The notes below the pieces were generated by a model. That model had not been told where the DNA came from. It did no database searches and saw only the letters and a list, made by a program, of their open reading frames with translations. A stretch of DNA of 42,713 nucleotides, taken from Nonomuraea aridisoli. Its GTDB lineage: Bacteria > Actinomycetota > Actinomycetes > Streptosporangiales > Streptosporangiaceae. The position numbers and the translations under genes are program-made. Shown here piece after piece: positions 1 to 10,015 of the stretch; position 1 is the stretch's first letter, and each line of letters begins with the position of its first letter. The DNA is taken from assembly GCF_003236395.1 (NCBI RefSeq), contig NZ_POUD01000050.1, forward strand, positions 1-42,713, given 5' to 3'.

Positions 1-90
1 AGTACCCCGAAGGGCCTTTCCGCTCGACTTGCATGTGTTAAGCACGCCGCCAGCGTTCGTCCTGAGCCAGGATCAAACTCTCCAAACAAT
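1..90 (-). rRNA. rrs: 16S ribosomal RNA, 5' end only (runs off left edge)
   Basis: Read on the minus strand, the sequence contains the universal 16S start region: AGAGTTTGATCCTGGCTCAG (the 27F site), then the GACGAACGCTGGCGGCG conserved block and the variable V1 region. Only about the first 90 nt are present; the rest lies beyond position 1. The V1 text AAAGGCCCTTCGGGGTACT resembles Streptosporangiales sequences. The 5' end at about 90 is estimated by analogy with other 16S genes and could be off by a few bases. Confidence 0.97.
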
Positions 91-261
91 GCTGTTGGAA
101 ACTTCGTCCAAGCAAAACCGTCAATCATTCTTGACGAGGTGTTGCATGAAAATCATGCACTGGCTTTTAACACACTGTTGAGTTCTCAAGAAACGGACGC
201 GTACATCCGCACCAGGATCCTTAGACCCCCGTGCGCGAGGCGCTCACACTTCTTTTCCTTC

Positions 262-291
262 AATCTACCCTATCGGGACGATCCTTGTCAA
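262..291 (-). promoter_or_regulatory. rrn promoter, TTGACA-N18-TAGATT
   Basis: On the minus strand a consensus -35 TTGACA (286-291) is followed after exactly 18 nt by TAGATT (262-267). The predicted start of transcription is near 255, about 165 nt ahead of 16S. Spacing and hexamers match vegetative HrdB/SigA-type rRNA promoters of actinobacteria. Confidence 0.75.
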
Positions 292-343
292 ACCGCCCGA
301 TCTGGGAGCTTCCGGACTTGCCCCGCTCGGAGGCAACCCTGCT

Positions 344-373
344 AACTTACTCTAACTTTCGGCGCTTGTCCAA
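344..373 (-). promoter_or_regulatory. possible second rrn promoter, TTGGAC-N18-TAAGTT
   Basis: On the minus strand TTGGAC (368-373) is followed after 18 nt by TAAGTT (344-349). It is weaker than the downstream promoter, but tandem promoters are the rule for actinobacterial rrn operons. Inferred from motif and spacing only. Confidence 0.4.
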
Positions 374-520
374 CCGCGTGGCCGGAGCCGTCCGAGAGCC
401 GTGGCTCATCAGAAGGGGTTTGTCAGAGCTCACCGGCCCTGCGGACAAAACTCTAGCAGCCTCCGCGACGGGGAAGGTCCATCTTCGGTAACGAATAGAC
501 CTCCCCCGTTCGCGTACGGT

Positions 521-3085
521 TCAAACACCCAGCCCGGCGAGCTGGGCCTCCAGCCGTGCGATGTCGGCGGACGCCTGCTCGGCACGGCCGCGGACCTTGT
601 CCACGACCTCCTGCGGCGCCTTGGCCATGAACTGCTCGTTTTCCAGCTTGGCCGCCACCTGGGCGGCCTCCTTGCGCGCGGCCGCCAGGTCCTTCTCCAG
701 CCGCTTGCGCTCGGCGGCGACGTCGATGGCGCCGGCGGTGTCGATCTCCACCGTCACTCCGCCCACCGTGAGGCGCGCCGTGGCGTTGAACGACTCGGAC
801 GGCTCCGTCAGCCGCGACAGCGAACGGATCGCCGTCTCCTGACCGGACAGCGGCGTGCCGGCCAGGGCGAGCCGTGCGGCGACCTTCTGGCCCGGCTTCA
901 GCCCCTGGTCGGATCGGAACCGGCGGACCTCCGTCACCAGCTCCTGCAGCGCCTCGATCTCCGCCTCCGCGGTCGGGTCGGCGTAACGGGCGTCGGCCGT
1001 CGGCCAGGACGCCACGACGATCGACTCCTTGCCGGTGACGGCCCGCCACAACTCCTCGGTGACGAACGGCACCAGCGGATGCAGCAGCCGCAGCAGCGCG
1101 TCGAGCACGTGGCCGAGCACCAGCCGTGTGTGCTCCAGCCCCTCACCCAGCTGGATCTTGGCCAGCTCGAGATACCAGTCGCAGACCTCGTCCCACGCGA
1201 AGTGGTAGAGCAGATCGGAGGCCTTGGCGAACTCGAACTCCTCGAGGGCCGCGTCGGCCGCCGTGATGACGGTCTGCAGCCGCGACAGGATCCACCGGTC
1301 GGCCGGCGTCAGGTCGGCGCCGTCGAGCGAGCCGACGGCGGCGCCATTCATCAGGGCGAACCTGGTGGCATTCCAGATCTTGTTGCAGAAGTTGCGGGAG
1401 CCGGCCGCCCATTCCTCGCTCACCGCGACGTCGGCGCCCGGGTTGGCGCCGCGCAGCAGGGTGAAGCGGGTGGCGTCGGCGCCGAAGCGTTCGACCCAGT
1501 CGAGCGGGTCGACCACGTTGCCGAACGACTTCGACATCTTCTTGCCGTACTGGTCGCGGACCATGCCGTGCAGGGCGACGACGCGGAACGGCGGCTCGCC
1601 GTCCATGGCGTACAGGCCGAACATCATCATCCGGGCGACCCAGAAGAACAGGATGTCGTAGCCGGTGACCAGCACGGAGGTCGGGTAGAAGCGCGCGAGC
1701 TCGGGGGTCGAGTCGGGCCAGCCCATGGTCGAGAACGGCCACAACGCCGAGGAGAACCACGTGTCGAGGACGTCCGGGTCCTGCGTGTAGCCGGCGGGCG
1801 GCTCCTCGTCGGGGCCGACGCACACGACCTCTCCGCCGGGGCCGTACCAGACCGGGATGCGGTGGCCCCACCACAGCTGGCGGGAGATGCACCAGTCGTG
1901 CATGTCGTCGACCCAGTCGAAGTAGCGCTTGGCCAGCTCCGGCGGGTGGATGCGGGTGCGGCCGTCGCGGACGGCGTCGCCCGCGGCCTTGGCCAGCGGC
2001 CCGACGTTGACGAACCACTGCAGCGACAGCCGGGGCTCGACCACCGTCTTGCAACGCGAGCAGTGACCGACCGAGTGGACGTAAGGACGCTTCTCGTCGA
2101 CGATGCGGCCCTCGGCGCGCAGCGCGGCCACCACGGCGGGCCGGGCCTCGAACCGGTCGAGCCCCTGGAACGGGCCGTGCGCGGTGATGACGCCGCGTTC
2201 GTCCATGACGGTGAGCGACGGCAGCGAATGACGGCGGCCGATCTCGAAGTCGTTGGGGTCGTGGGCCGGGGTGACCTTGACCGCGCCGGTACCGAACTCC
2301 GGGTCGACGTGCTCGTCGGCGACCACCGGGATCATGCGGCCGGTGAGCGGCAGCTCGACCATCGTGCCGATCAGGTGGGCGTAGCGCTCGTCGGACGGGT
2401 GGACGGCCACGGCGGTGTCGCCGAGCATGGTCTCGGCTCGCGTGGTGGCCACCACGATCTCGTCGGAGTAGCGGATCGAGACGAGCTCGCCCTCGTCCTC
2501 GCTGTGCTCGACCTCGATGTCGGACAGCGCGGTCAGGCAGCGGGGGCACCAGTTGATGATGCGCTCGGCGCGGTAGATCAGCCCGTCGTCGAACAGCTTC
2601 TTGAAGATGGTCTGCACGGCCCGTGAGAGCCCCGGGTCCATCGTGAAGCGCTCGCGCGACCAGTCGACGCCGTCGCCGAGCTTGCGCATCTGGCCGAGGA
2701 TGCGTCCGCCGGACTCTTCCTTCCACTCCCAGACGCGCTCGACGAACGCCTCGCGCCCCAGGTCGTGGCGGGACTTGCCCTCCTTGGCCAGCTCGCGTTC
2801 GACGACGTTCTGGGTGGCGATGCCGGCGTGGTCCATGCCGGGCAGCCAGAGCGTCTCGCGCCCCTGCATGCGGGCGCGGCGCGTCAGCGCGTCCTGGATG
2901 GAGTGGTCGAGCGCGTGCCCGATGTGCAGGACACCCGTCACGTTGGGCGGCGGGAGGACGATGCTGTACGGCTCGCGCGAGCTGCCCGGGTCGGCGCGGA
3001 AGTAGCCTTCGGATACCCAGCGCTCGTAGCTACGGGTCTCGACGTCGGCCGGTGTGTATTGAGTAGGCAGCTCTGGCGTTGTCAC
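521..3085 (-). CDS. valS: valyl-tRNA synthetase
   Basis: Class I aminoacyl-tRNA synthetase charging tRNA-Val in the cytoplasm. About 854 aa, normal length. The HIGH signature is visible in [14 protein letters not shown] near residue 40, and the KMSKS loop as [12 protein letters not shown] near residue 530. A C-terminal Lys/Glu/Ala-rich coiled-coil arm fills the last ~70 residues, as expected for ValS. An ATG-initiated frame extends to 3196, but homology begins at the GTG at 3085 ([18 protein letters not shown]), so I chose that. No Shine-Dalgarno precedes it; instead a TAGAAT hexamer lies 8 nt upstream (3094-3099), suggesting a nearly leaderless mRNA. It sits between clpX and the rrn operon on the same strand. 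Confidence 0.95.
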   Translation of the reverse strand: MTTPELPTQYTPADVETRSYERWVSEGYFRADPGSSREPYSIVLPPPNVTGVLHIGHALDHSIQDALTRRARMQGRETLWLPGMDHAGIATQNVVERELAKEGKSRHDLGREAFVERVWEWKEESGGRILGQMRKLGDGVDWSRERFTMDPGLSRAVQTIFKKLFDDGLIYRAERIINWCPRCLTALSDIEVEHSEDEGELVSIRYSDEIVVATTRAETMLGDTAVAVHPSDERYAHLIGTMVELPLTGRMIPVVADEHVDPEFGTGAVKVTPAHDPNDFEIGRRHSLPSLTVMDERGVITAHGPFQGLDRFEARPAVVAALRAEGRIVDEKRPYVHSVGHCSRCKTVVEPRLSLQWFVNVGPLAKAAGDAVRDGRTRIHPPELAKRYFDWVDDMHDWCISRQLWWGHRIPVWYGPGGEVVCVGPDEEPPAGYTQDPDVLDTWFSSALWPFSTMGWPDSTPELARFYPTSVLVTGYDILFFWVARMMMFGLYAMDGEPPFRVVALHGMVRDQYGKKMSKSFGNVVDPLDWVERFGADATRFTLLRGANPGADVAVSEEWAAGSRNFCNKIWNATRFALMNGAAVGSLDGADLTPADRWILSRLQTVITAADAALEEFEFAKASDLLYHFAWDEVCDWYLELAKIQLGEGLEHTRLVLGHVLDALLRLLHPLVPFVTEELWRAVTGKESIVVASWPTADARYADPTAEAEIEALQELVTEVRRFRSDQGLKPGQKVAARLALAGTPLSGQETAIRSLSRLTEPSESFNATARLTVGGVTVEIDTAGAIDVAAERKRLEKDLAAARKEAAQVAAKLENEQFMAKAPQEVVDKVRGRAEQASADIARLEAQLAGLGV

Positions 3086-3259
3086 AGTGACCAATTCTAA
3101 GGACGCGGGCAAGCGGAAAACGCCCTGAGCGGGGAACCGCCGCACGCGGCATCCCGTATCGGAGTGGCAAACCCCGACACCGTACGGCCTCCGCATGTGT
3201 CCTGGAAAACCGGAAGCGCCCGCACGGCGGGATGCCGCGGGGCGCTCAGGTGTGGCAGG

Positions 3260-4543
<1,284 letters not shown>

Positions 4544-4678
4544 CCCAGATACTCCTTTGCGTGGGACCGCCCTGCTCACGCGAGCAGTGTCTCCGGACAT
4601 TCTCCGGACTAGGCCGAACCGCTCAGGTTTCGACGTTACCGTCTTCTGGGCCCTCAGTGAGCCCCCTAGCGGCGAGTC

Positions 4679-4715
4679 GCACCGGAACGTGCCCTATAGG
4701 GCAGCGCCCCGGTGC
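4679..4715 (-). terminator. nested hairpin between clpP2 and clpX
   Basis: Outer arms GCACCGG (4679-4685) and CCGGTGC (4709-4715) enclose a second self-complementary block TGCCCTATAGGGCA (4690-4703). It starts 12 nt after the clpP2 stop. No T-run follows, so it may act as a terminator, attenuator or RNA-processing stem that sets the clpX:clpP ratio. The structure is seen directly; its function is inferred. Confidence 0.5.
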
Positions 4716-4727
4716 GTCACGTCTCGT

Positions 4728-5351
4728 CTAGGAAGCCACGGCCTGAGCGCGTTTCTTCCTGGACGGGATGATGTCATCGATCAGACCATACGCCTTCGCC
4801 TCGTCCGCGTTGAGAATTTTGTCGCGTTCGATGTCCTTGCGGACTTCGGCGGAGGACTTACCGGTGTGCCGGGCCACGATGTCCTCCAGCAGCGTGCGCA
4901 TGCGGAGGATCTCGCGGGCCTGAATCTCGATGTCGCTTCCCTGACCGCCGCCCTCGGTGGACGGCTGGTGGATCAGCACCCGGGCGTTGGGCAGCGCGAA
5001 GCGCTTGCCCGGAGTGCCGCCGGCCAGCAGCACGGCCGCCGCGGAGGCGGCCTGGCCGAGGCAGACGGTCTGGATCTCCGGCCGGACGAACTGCATCGTG
5101 TCGTAGATCGCCGTCATGGCGGTGAAGGAGCCGCCGGGCGAGTTGATGTAGATGCTGATGTCACGGTCGGGGTCGAGCGACTCGAGCGTGAGCAGCTGCG
5201 ACATGACGTCGTTGGCCGAGGCGTCGTCGATCTGCACGCCGAGGAAGATGATGCGGTCCTCGAACAGCTTGGTGTACGGGTCCATCGTCTTGGACCCGGT
5301 CGACGTGCGCTCGGTGAACTGCGGGAGCACGTAGCGGTTTTCGATGTTCAC
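4728..5351 (-). CDS. clpP2: ATP-dependent Clp protease proteolytic subunit ClpP2
   Basis: Serine peptidase subunit of the Clp complex, 207 aa. The catalytic triad is recognisable: Ser in [14 protein letters not shown], His in LIHQPS, and Asp in [12 protein letters not shown]. The handle region and YINSPGGS oligomerisation motif are intact. It is the second of two tandem clpP genes; actinobacterial ClpP1 and ClpP2 form a mixed tetradecamer. The GTG start at 5351 is supported by GGGGGAG 5 nt upstream. Only 12 bp separate it from clpP1, so both are cotranscribed. The longer N-terminus ([16 protein letters not shown]) is typical of the ClpP2 branch. Confidence 0.94.
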   Translation of the reverse strand: MNIENRYVLPQFTERTSTGSKTMDPYTKLFEDRIIFLGVQIDDASANDVMSQLLTLESLDPDRDISIYINSPGGSFTAMTAIYDTMQFVRPEIQTVCLGQAASAAAVLLAGGTPGKRFALPNARVLIHQPSTEGGGQGSDIEIQAREILRMRTLLEDIVARHTGKSSAEVRKDIERDKILNADEAKAYGLIDDIIPSRKKRAQAVAS

Positions 5352-5363
5352 AGGAGCTCCCCC

Positions 5364-5996
5364 TTAGGAAACCGGGCCCCGCGAGGGCACTTGACGCGCG
5401 CTGCGGACGACGTGGTCGATGAAGCCGTAGTCCTTGGCCTCCTCGGCCGTGAACCACCGGTCGCGGTCGGAGTCGGCCTCGATCTGGTCCAGCGGCTGGC
5501 CCGTGTGGAAGGCGATCCGCTCGGCGAGCGTCTTCTTCACGTAGAGCATCTGCTCAGCCTGGATGGCGATGTCGGCGGCGGTGCCGCCGATGCCGCCGGA
5601 CGGCTGGTGCATCATGACGCGGGCGTGCGGCAGCGCGTAACGCTTGCCCTGGGCCCCCGCGGTGAGGAGGAACTGCCCCATCGAGGCCGCCATGCCCATC
5701 ACCACGGTGGATACGTCATTCGGCACGTATTCCATCATGTCGTAAATCGCCATACCGGCACTCACCGAACCCCCCGGTGAGTTGATGTAGAGCGTGATGT
5801 CGCGCTCAGGGTCGTCGGCCGCGAGCAGCAGCAGCTCGGCGCAGATCCGGTTGGCGATCTCGTCGTTGACCTCCTGCCCGAGCACGATGATCCGCTCCCG
5901 GAGCAGGCGCTGGTAGAGCTGGTCTTCAAGCCGGAAGGCGGAGCCGTTCTCACGGCCTCGAGACTCAGGCTGATAGAAGGTCGGCGGGCTGGTCAC
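5364..5996 (-). CDS. clpP1: ATP-dependent Clp protease proteolytic subunit ClpP1
   Basis: First proteolytic subunit of the tandem clpP operon, 210 aa. Catalytic Ser lies in [14 protein letters not shown], His in MMHQPSG, and Asp in [13 protein letters not shown], with [17 protein letters not shown] conserved. The GTG start at 5996 has GGAAGG about 7 nt upstream. The ~35-residue N-terminal extension is probably removed as a propeptide, as known for actinobacterial ClpP. The promoter must lie in the 336-bp gap to tig, where a ClgR-type motif is present. Confidence 0.94.
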   Translation of the reverse strand: MTSPPTFYQPESRGRENGSAFRLEDQLYQRLLRERIIVLGQEVNDEIANRICAELLLLAADDPERDITLYINSPGGSVSAGMAIYDMMEYVPNDVSTVVMGMAASMGQFLLTAGAQGKRYALPHARVMMHQPSGGIGGTAADIAIQAEQMLYVKKTLAERIAFHTGQPLDQIEADSDRDRWFTAEEAKDYGFIDHVVRSARQVPSRGPVS

Positions 5997-6281
5997 AGCG
6001 TCACCTTCCGATGCGTCGTAATCGATTGGCTTTGCTTGTGACCTTAACGCGCGCTACCCATAGCTCATGCCCGGTCCCCGGGACTGTTCGCTGACGGCGC
6101 ATGTCGCAAGGGCCCGAGGGCTTGCCACATCGCGTCGCTTTCGTACCCGGCCTGGGCGGAACGGGCGCTCTGGGCGGCCCGAGAAGGGGGAACGCGCGCA
6201 TCCCTCCCCCGTAACCCTCCGTTGGCTCACAGGCCACCAGGGGGCCGCTGAGAGCCGCGTACGGCGCCCCCGGGAACGGGT
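5997..6281. other. clpP1 upstream region, no gene seen
   Basis: This noncoding stretch between clpP1 and the tig terminator hairpin holds the candidate ClgR site at 6089-6099 and presumably the clpP1 promoter. Weak minus-strand -10 candidates (TATGGG, TAGCGC) lie at about 6050-6065. Open frames across it (for example 6001-6237 minus) have no recognisable product, no ribosome site and poor codon structure, so I do not call them genes. Confidence 0.6.
6089..6099. promoter_or_regulatory. candidate ClgR operator
   Basis: CGCTGACGGCG fits the CGCYNANRGCG core known for ClgR, the activator of clp genes in Corynebacterium, Streptomyces and mycobacteria. It lies 93 bp upstream of the clpP1 start codon, the right place for activation. 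The motif match is seen; the regulation is inferred from relatives. Confidence 0.5.
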
Positions 6282-6311
6282 AAGCCCCCGGACCGGTCGG
6301 TCCGGGGGCTT
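6282..6311 (-). terminator. transcription terminator of tig
   Basis: A perfect 13-bp stem (AAGCCCCCGGACC paired with GGTCCGGGGGCTT) with a GGTC loop starts about 20 nt after the tig stop codon. There is no long U-tract, which is common for terminators in high-GC actinobacteria. Confidence 0.85.
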
Positions 6312-6332
6312 GACGAGCGGCTCGGATGAGCG

Positions 6333-7709
6333 TTACGCCTCGGGCTTGTCCTCGTCGGCGGGCTCTTCCTCAGGGGCCTCGCCACCGTTGAGCTCGGTGT
6401 AGATGGCCTTGAGGTCGACCTCGTTGCCGTCGGTGTCGACGACCTTGGCGGCGTCGCCGAGCACGGCCTTGGCCTTGTCACGGACGATCTCGACCATGGC
6501 CAGCGTGAGCTGGTCGTTGTCGGCGAGGTGCTGGGCCAGCTCATTGGGCTGGACGCCCATCTCCATGGCGCGGCGGACCACGAAGTTGGTCAGCTCCTGC
6601 TCCGAGACGCCGAGCTCCTCGGCCTTGACGACCTTGTCGAGCACGAAGCCGACCTTGATCGCCCGCGCGGAGTTGGTCTCGAACTCGGTGAAGCGCTCCT
6701 CCTCCGTCGTCTGGTAGAGACGGAAGAAGGCGTCACGGCTCAGGCCGCTCTCGGCGACCTGGTGGTCGAGGTTGTGCTTGCGGGCGTCGATCTCGGCCTT
6801 GAGCGCGCTGTCGGGCAGCGGGATGTCGATCTGCTCGAGCACCGCGTCGAGCGCCTTCTCGCGGGCCTGCACAACCTGGTCGATGAGCTTGTTGCGGCGG
6901 ACCTGCTCGCGGATGCTGGCCTTGAGCTCGTCGAGCGTGTCGAACTCGCTGGCGAGCTGGGCGAACTCGTCGTCGAGCTCCGGCAGGACCTTCTCCTTGA
7001 CCGACTTGACGTTGATGATCACGTCGGCCTCCTCGCCGGCGTTCTCGCCGCCGACGAGCTCGGTCTTGAAGCTCTTCTCCTCGCCCGCGGACATGCCCTC
7101 GAGGGCGGCGTCGAGGCCCTGCAGCACGGAGCCGGCGCCGACCTCGTAGGAGACCTCGCTGGCCTGCTGCTCCTCGATGTTCTGGCCGTCGATCTCGGCG
7201 CGCAGGTCCATCACGACGAAGTCGCCGTTGGCGGCGGGCCGCTCGACTCCGGTCAGCGTGGCGAAGCGCTGGCGCAGCGCGTCGAGCTGGGTGTCGATGT
7301 CCTCGTCGGAGACCTCGGCGGCGTCGACGGTGATCTCGATGCCCTGGTAGTCGGGCAGCTCGAAGTTGGGACGGATGTCGACCTCGGCGGTGAACTCGAT
7401 CTGCTCACCGTCGTCGATCTTCGTCACCTCGATGTCAGGCTGGCTGACCGGGAACACGTCGACCTCGTCGACGGCCTGGCCGTACAGCTTGGGCACCGCG
7501 TCGTTGAGGGTCTCCTCCAGCACCACCGCCCGGCCGAAGCGCTGCTCGATGATGCGGGCCGGAACCTTGCCAGGCCGGAACCCGGGGACGCGCACCTGCT
7601 GCGCGACCTTCTTGTACGCCGCATCCATGCTGGGGCGCAGCTCTTCGAACGGCACCTCGACAGTGAGCTTGACCCGGGTCGGGCTGAGCTCCTCGACAGC
7701 GGTCTTCAC
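6333..7709 (-). CDS. tig: trigger factor chaperone
   Basis: Ribosome-bound folding chaperone with peptidyl-prolyl isomerase activity, 458 aa, normal length. The ribosome-docking signature GFRPGKVP lies at about residues 43-50. The FKBP-type isomerase domain runs roughly from residue 155 to 240, followed by the helical C-terminal arms. The tail is strongly acidic (EEEPADEDKPEA). The GTG start at 7709 is supported by AAGGAG about 8 nt upstream. A TAGACT -10-like box at 7834-7839 and a CCAAC-GCC-GTTGG dyad at 7819-7831 lie upstream and may form its promoter and leader stem. Trigger factor next to clpP1P2-clpX is a widely conserved order. Confidence 0.96.
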   Translation of the reverse strand: MKTAVEELSPTRVKLTVEVPFEELRPSMDAAYKKVAQQVRVPGFRPGKVPARIIEQRFGRAVVLEETLNDAVPKLYGQAVDEVDVFPVSQPDIEVTKIDDGEQIEFTAEVDIRPNFELPDYQGIEITVDAAEVSDEDIDTQLDALRQRFATLTGVERPAANGDFVVMDLRAEIDGQNIEEQQASEVSYEVGAGSVLQGLDAALEGMSAGEEKSFKTELVGGENAGEEADVIINVKSVKEKVLPELDDEFAQLASEFDTLDELKASIREQVRRNKLIDQVVQAREKALDAVLEQIDIPLPDSALKAEIDARKHNLDHQVAESGLSRDAFFRLYQTTEEERFTEFETNSARAIKVGFVLDKVVKAEELGVSEQELTNFVVRRAMEMGVQPNELAQHLADNDQLTLAMVEIVRDKAKAVLGDAAKVVDTDGNEVDLKAIYTELNGGEAPEEEPADEDKPEA

Positions 7710-7875
7710 GGAATGGTCTCCTTGATCAAGCTACGAGTGATCGCGGGCGCGTCCATCGGTACGGCCCACGCGCCGCGCCCACATGAGCGGTGTTGGGCAT
7801 GCTCCGCCACGGCGGGATCCAACGCCGTTGGCCAGTCTAGGGCAGATGCACACCCAACCACGACGCTCGCCGCTC

Positions 7876-8742
7876 TCAGAACTCCTCGGCGATCGTCCGC
7901 AGCAACTCGATCGTCTCGTCAGGAGTGGTGCTCACGGCGCACAGCCGCTCCATCACCTCGCTGTATCGGTCCACGTCCTCGCGCTTGTCCAGGTAGAGAG
8001 CGCTGGCCAGCTGCTCGACGTACACGACGTCGGGCAGGTCGGTGTCAGGAAATCTCAGGATGCTGAACGCCCCGCCCTCGGCGCTGTGCCCGCCGTAGCT
8101 GAAGGGCATGATCTGGATCGTGATGTTGGGCTGGCGCATGAGGTCGCTGAGGTGCTCGAGCTGGGCCCGCATCACCTCGACGCCGCCGATGGGCCGCCGC
8201 AGCGCGGCCTCGTCGATCACCGCCCAGAACACCGGCCCGTCCGGCCGGTCGAAGATCCTCTGGCGCTCCAGGCGGAGATCGACCCTCCTGGCGATCTCCT
8301 CCGCTCCGATGCCCGCCGCGCCGGCGGTCACCACAGCACGTGCGTACTCCTTGGTCTGCAACAGTCCCGGCACGAACTGGACCTCGTAGGTCCTGATCCT
8401 GGCGGCGGCCTCCTCAAGGCCGACGTACGCCTGGAACCACGTGGGCAGGACGTCGTTGAACCGGTGCCACCAGCCCGGTTCGTTGGCGGTGGCGACCAGG
8501 TCCAGCACCGCGGCGCGAGCCTGCTGATCCATCACCCCGTACAGGGTCAGCAGGTCTTCGACGTCGCGTTCCTTGAACCCCACCCGGCCCAGCTCCATAC
8601 GGCTGATCTTGGATTCGGACCCCCGGATGAGGTGGCCCGCCTCCTCGCGAGTGACGTTCTTCGCTTCCCTGAGCTTGCGCAGCTGGGAGCCCAGGAGGAT
8701 GCGCAGCGCCGTCGGCCCGGAACCCGGCTGGTTCTGCGTCAC
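7876..8742 (-). CDS. XRE-family transcriptional regulator with DUF5753 domain
   Basis: DNA-binding regulator of about 288 aa. An N-terminal helix-turn-helix spans roughly residues 18-70 (LRKLREAKNVTREEAGHLI). The C-terminal DUF5753 domain follows, with its usual blocks VPGLLQTKEYAR, RQ-rich helix and IMPFSYGGH. Such proteins abound in actinomycetes, often beside an RsbW-like ATPase and a DUF397 protein (WhiJ/BldB-type clusters). Here the ATPase gene is divergent at 8975, but no DUF397 gene is visible. The GTG at 8742 has AGGAGG 4 nt upstream; an upstream start at 8778 is less likely. It probably represses the shared promoter region, which carries several ATGCAC/GTGCAT half-sites. Ligand and physiological role are unknown. 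Confidence 0.9.
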   Translation of the reverse strand: MTQNQPGSGPTALRILLGSQLRKLREAKNVTREEAGHLIRGSESKISRMELGRVGFKERDVEDLLTLYGVMDQQARAAVLDLVATANEPGWWHRFNDVLPTWFQAYVGLEEAAARIRTYEVQFVPGLLQTKEYARAVVTAGAAGIGAEEIARRVDLRLERQRIFDRPDGPVFWAVIDEAALRRPIGGVEVMRAQLEHLSDLMRQPNITIQIMPFSYGGHSAEGGAFSILRFPDTDLPDVVYVEQLASALYLDKREDVDRYSEVMERLCAVSTTPDETIELLRTIAEEF

Positions 8743-8864
8743 TTTGCCTCCTATCAAGGTCCGCACACACAGTGACACCAGATTGCCGGGTATGACAAGG
8801 TCTCAACCTGGTGTCCGATTCAGGGCTAATGACCAAAAACGCTTCTTGCTCCTGCACACTGCAC

Positions 8865-8945
8865 ATGCACGTGCATTTGGGTCTTGCAGCGACGGCGGTC
8901 GTGACCCATGATGGCTTAGTGCATATTGGGCCAAACATGCACTAA
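8865..8945. promoter_or_regulatory. multi-half-site dyad operator between XRE regulator and ATPase genes
   Basis: A perfect 12-bp palindrome ATGCACGTGCAT lies at 8865-8876. A larger dyad follows, with arms TTAGTGCAT (8916-8924) and ATGCACTAA (8937-8945) separated by 12 nt that are themselves near-symmetric around TTGGGCCAA. The hexamer ATGCAC/GTGCAT therefore occurs four times. The region lies 29 bp ahead of the ATPase start and upstream of the regulator. I infer it is the regulator's operator array. Confidence 0.65.
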
Positions 8946-8974
8946 CCAAGGTTGAATCGGGAGGTATCGGCGGC

Positions 8975-9451
8975 ATGGTGGAGGACCCTCTGGCCACTGC
9001 CGATTGCCTGCAGATCACCCGCGAGGTGGGATTCGACCACCTCCTCCAGGGCGGCAAGCCGTACACGACCTCGTGTCCGCTGCCCTTCCAGGCCGACTCG
9101 GTGAAGACAGCCAGGGACGTCACCCGTTCGACGTTGCGCGGCTGGGGCCTGAACGACCTCAGCGACGACGCCGCGCTCGTGGTGTCGGAGCTGGTGACGA
9201 ACGCGGTCAGGTACGCGATGTACGCCGGCGGCCGCCGCGAGATCCAGCTGCTGCTGATGCGGGTCGCGCCGCACGTGCTGCTGGCCGTGGCCGACCCGAG
9301 CGACGAGGTGCCGCGGCGCAAGGAGCCCGACTTCATCTCCGAGAACGGCCGCGGCCTTTACATCGTCGAAACCTACAGCCAGTGCTGGGGCTGGGACCCG
9401 CTGGCCCGCGGCGGCAAGGCCGTCTGGGCGCTGTTCCACGCCGACTCCTGA
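8975..9451 (+). CDS. RsbW-like ATP-binding regulatory protein (HATPase_c_2)
   Basis: A 158-aa GHKL-fold protein like the anti-sigma kinases RsbW and SpoIIAB. The N box is seen in ELVTNAVRYA, a G1 region in VADPSDEVP and the G2 glycine region in ENGRGLYIVE. The ATG at 8975 has GGGAGG 10 nt upstream. Stand-alone copies paired with an XRE/DUF5753 regulator are very common in actinomycetes and usually lack a known partner sigma factor. It is divergent from that regulator and shares its operator region. Binding of ATP is well supported; kinase activity and target are unknown. Confidence 0.88.
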   Translation: MVEDPLATADCLQITREVGFDHLLQGGKPYTTSCPLPFQADSVKTARDVTRSTLRGWGLNDLSDDAALVVSELVTNAVRYAMYAGGRREIQLLLMRVAPHVLLAVADPSDEVPRRKEPDFISENGRGLYIVETYSQCWGWDPLARGGKAVWALFHADS

Positions 9452-9482
9452 GCCCTGACCTTTCAGCAGGCATCTCAGGGCG

Positions 9483-9983
9483 TCATTCGCCCGTGACGCC
9501 GTCGATACGCTCGCGTAGCAGGTCGGCGTGACCGTTGTGGCGGGCGTACTCCTCGATCATGTGCACGAGAATCCAGCGGTGCGAGCAGTCGCTGCCGTTG
9601 CGGTCGCCGACGGCGTCCAGGGGCTTGGCGGCCGAAATGCGGCGGGCGTGCTCGATCTCCCGCCGCCAGGTGTCGAAGGCCTCCCGCACCGAGGCGGTGC
9701 CGACCTCCTTGAAGTCGTTGTCGTTGTCCTTGTCCTTGTCCCACAGCTTGGGGACGTCCTGGCCGTCGAGCACACGGCGGAACCACATGCGCTCGACGTG
9801 GGCCATGTGCCTGACCAGGCCCAGGAGGGACAGGCCGGAGGGCGGCGCGGAACGCTCGCGCAGCTGCTCGTCCGACAGGCCCGCGCATTTGACGGCGAGG
9901 GTCTCGCGGTGCCATTCGAGCCAGTTGTTCAGCATGGTCGCCTCGTCGCCGAGGTAGGGCGGGGGTACTCGGGTGTCGGTCAC
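9483..9983 (-). CDS. DinB-family protein (DUF664-like)
   Basis: A 166-aa protein of the DinB/YfiT four-helix-bundle fold that binds a divalent metal through three histidines. The likely ligands are the His residues in LVRHMAHVER and in MIEEYARHNGHADLLRE. Many relatives are thiol transferases using mycothiol or bacillithiol; this member's substrate is not evident. A low-complexity KDKDNDND stretch near the middle comes from a short nucleotide repeat at about 9716-9740. The GTG at 9983 is chosen because the family starts near it. It has no Shine-Dalgarno, but a TAGGGT box (9992-9997) lies 8 nt upstream, suggesting a nearly leaderless transcript. Confidence 0.85.
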   Translation of the reverse strand: MTDTRVPPPYLGDEATMLNNWLEWHRETLAVKCAGLSDEQLRERSAPPSGLSLLGLVRHMAHVERMWFRRVLDGQDVPKLWDKDKDNDNDFKEVGTASVREAFDTWRREIEHARRISAAKPLDAVGDRNGSDCSHRWILVHMIEEYARHNGHADLLRERIDGVTGE

Positions 9984-10015
9984 GACGCCAGACCCTATCC
10001 CGGACGAAACGCCGC

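Larger units (their letters stand above)
91..520 (-). promoter_or_regulatory. rrn leader and upstream promoter region
   Basis: This 430-bp stretch between valS and 16S holds no credible gene. On the minus strand it is the rRNA operon leader. A boxA-like antitermination segment, TTCTTGAGAACTCAACAG, lies at about 175-192. A perfect hairpin TGCATGA-AAA-TCATGCA lies at about 144-160, probably part of the RNase III processing region. Two sigma70-type promoters are described separately. The part next to valS (400-520) shows no convincing valS terminator; a TAGAGT hexamer at 450-455 could be a further -10 box, but no good -35 accompanies it. Confidence 0.7.

Noticed and set aside
401..2626. Long plus-strand open frame (741 codons) opposite valS
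   Set aside because: It is the antisense shadow of valS in GC-rich DNA; the translation is Arg/Gly/Val-rich with no domain, while the minus strand encodes a full synthetase.
3200..3250. GC-rich hairpin after clpX as a strong terminator
   Set aside because: Only a 6-bp imperfect stem (GCGCCC/GGGCGC) without a T-run; too weak to list as a feature.
4590..4609. Tandem CTCCGGAC repeat upstream of clpX as an operator
   Set aside because: Two copies of a short GC-rich palindromic word are expected by chance in such DNA; no other support.
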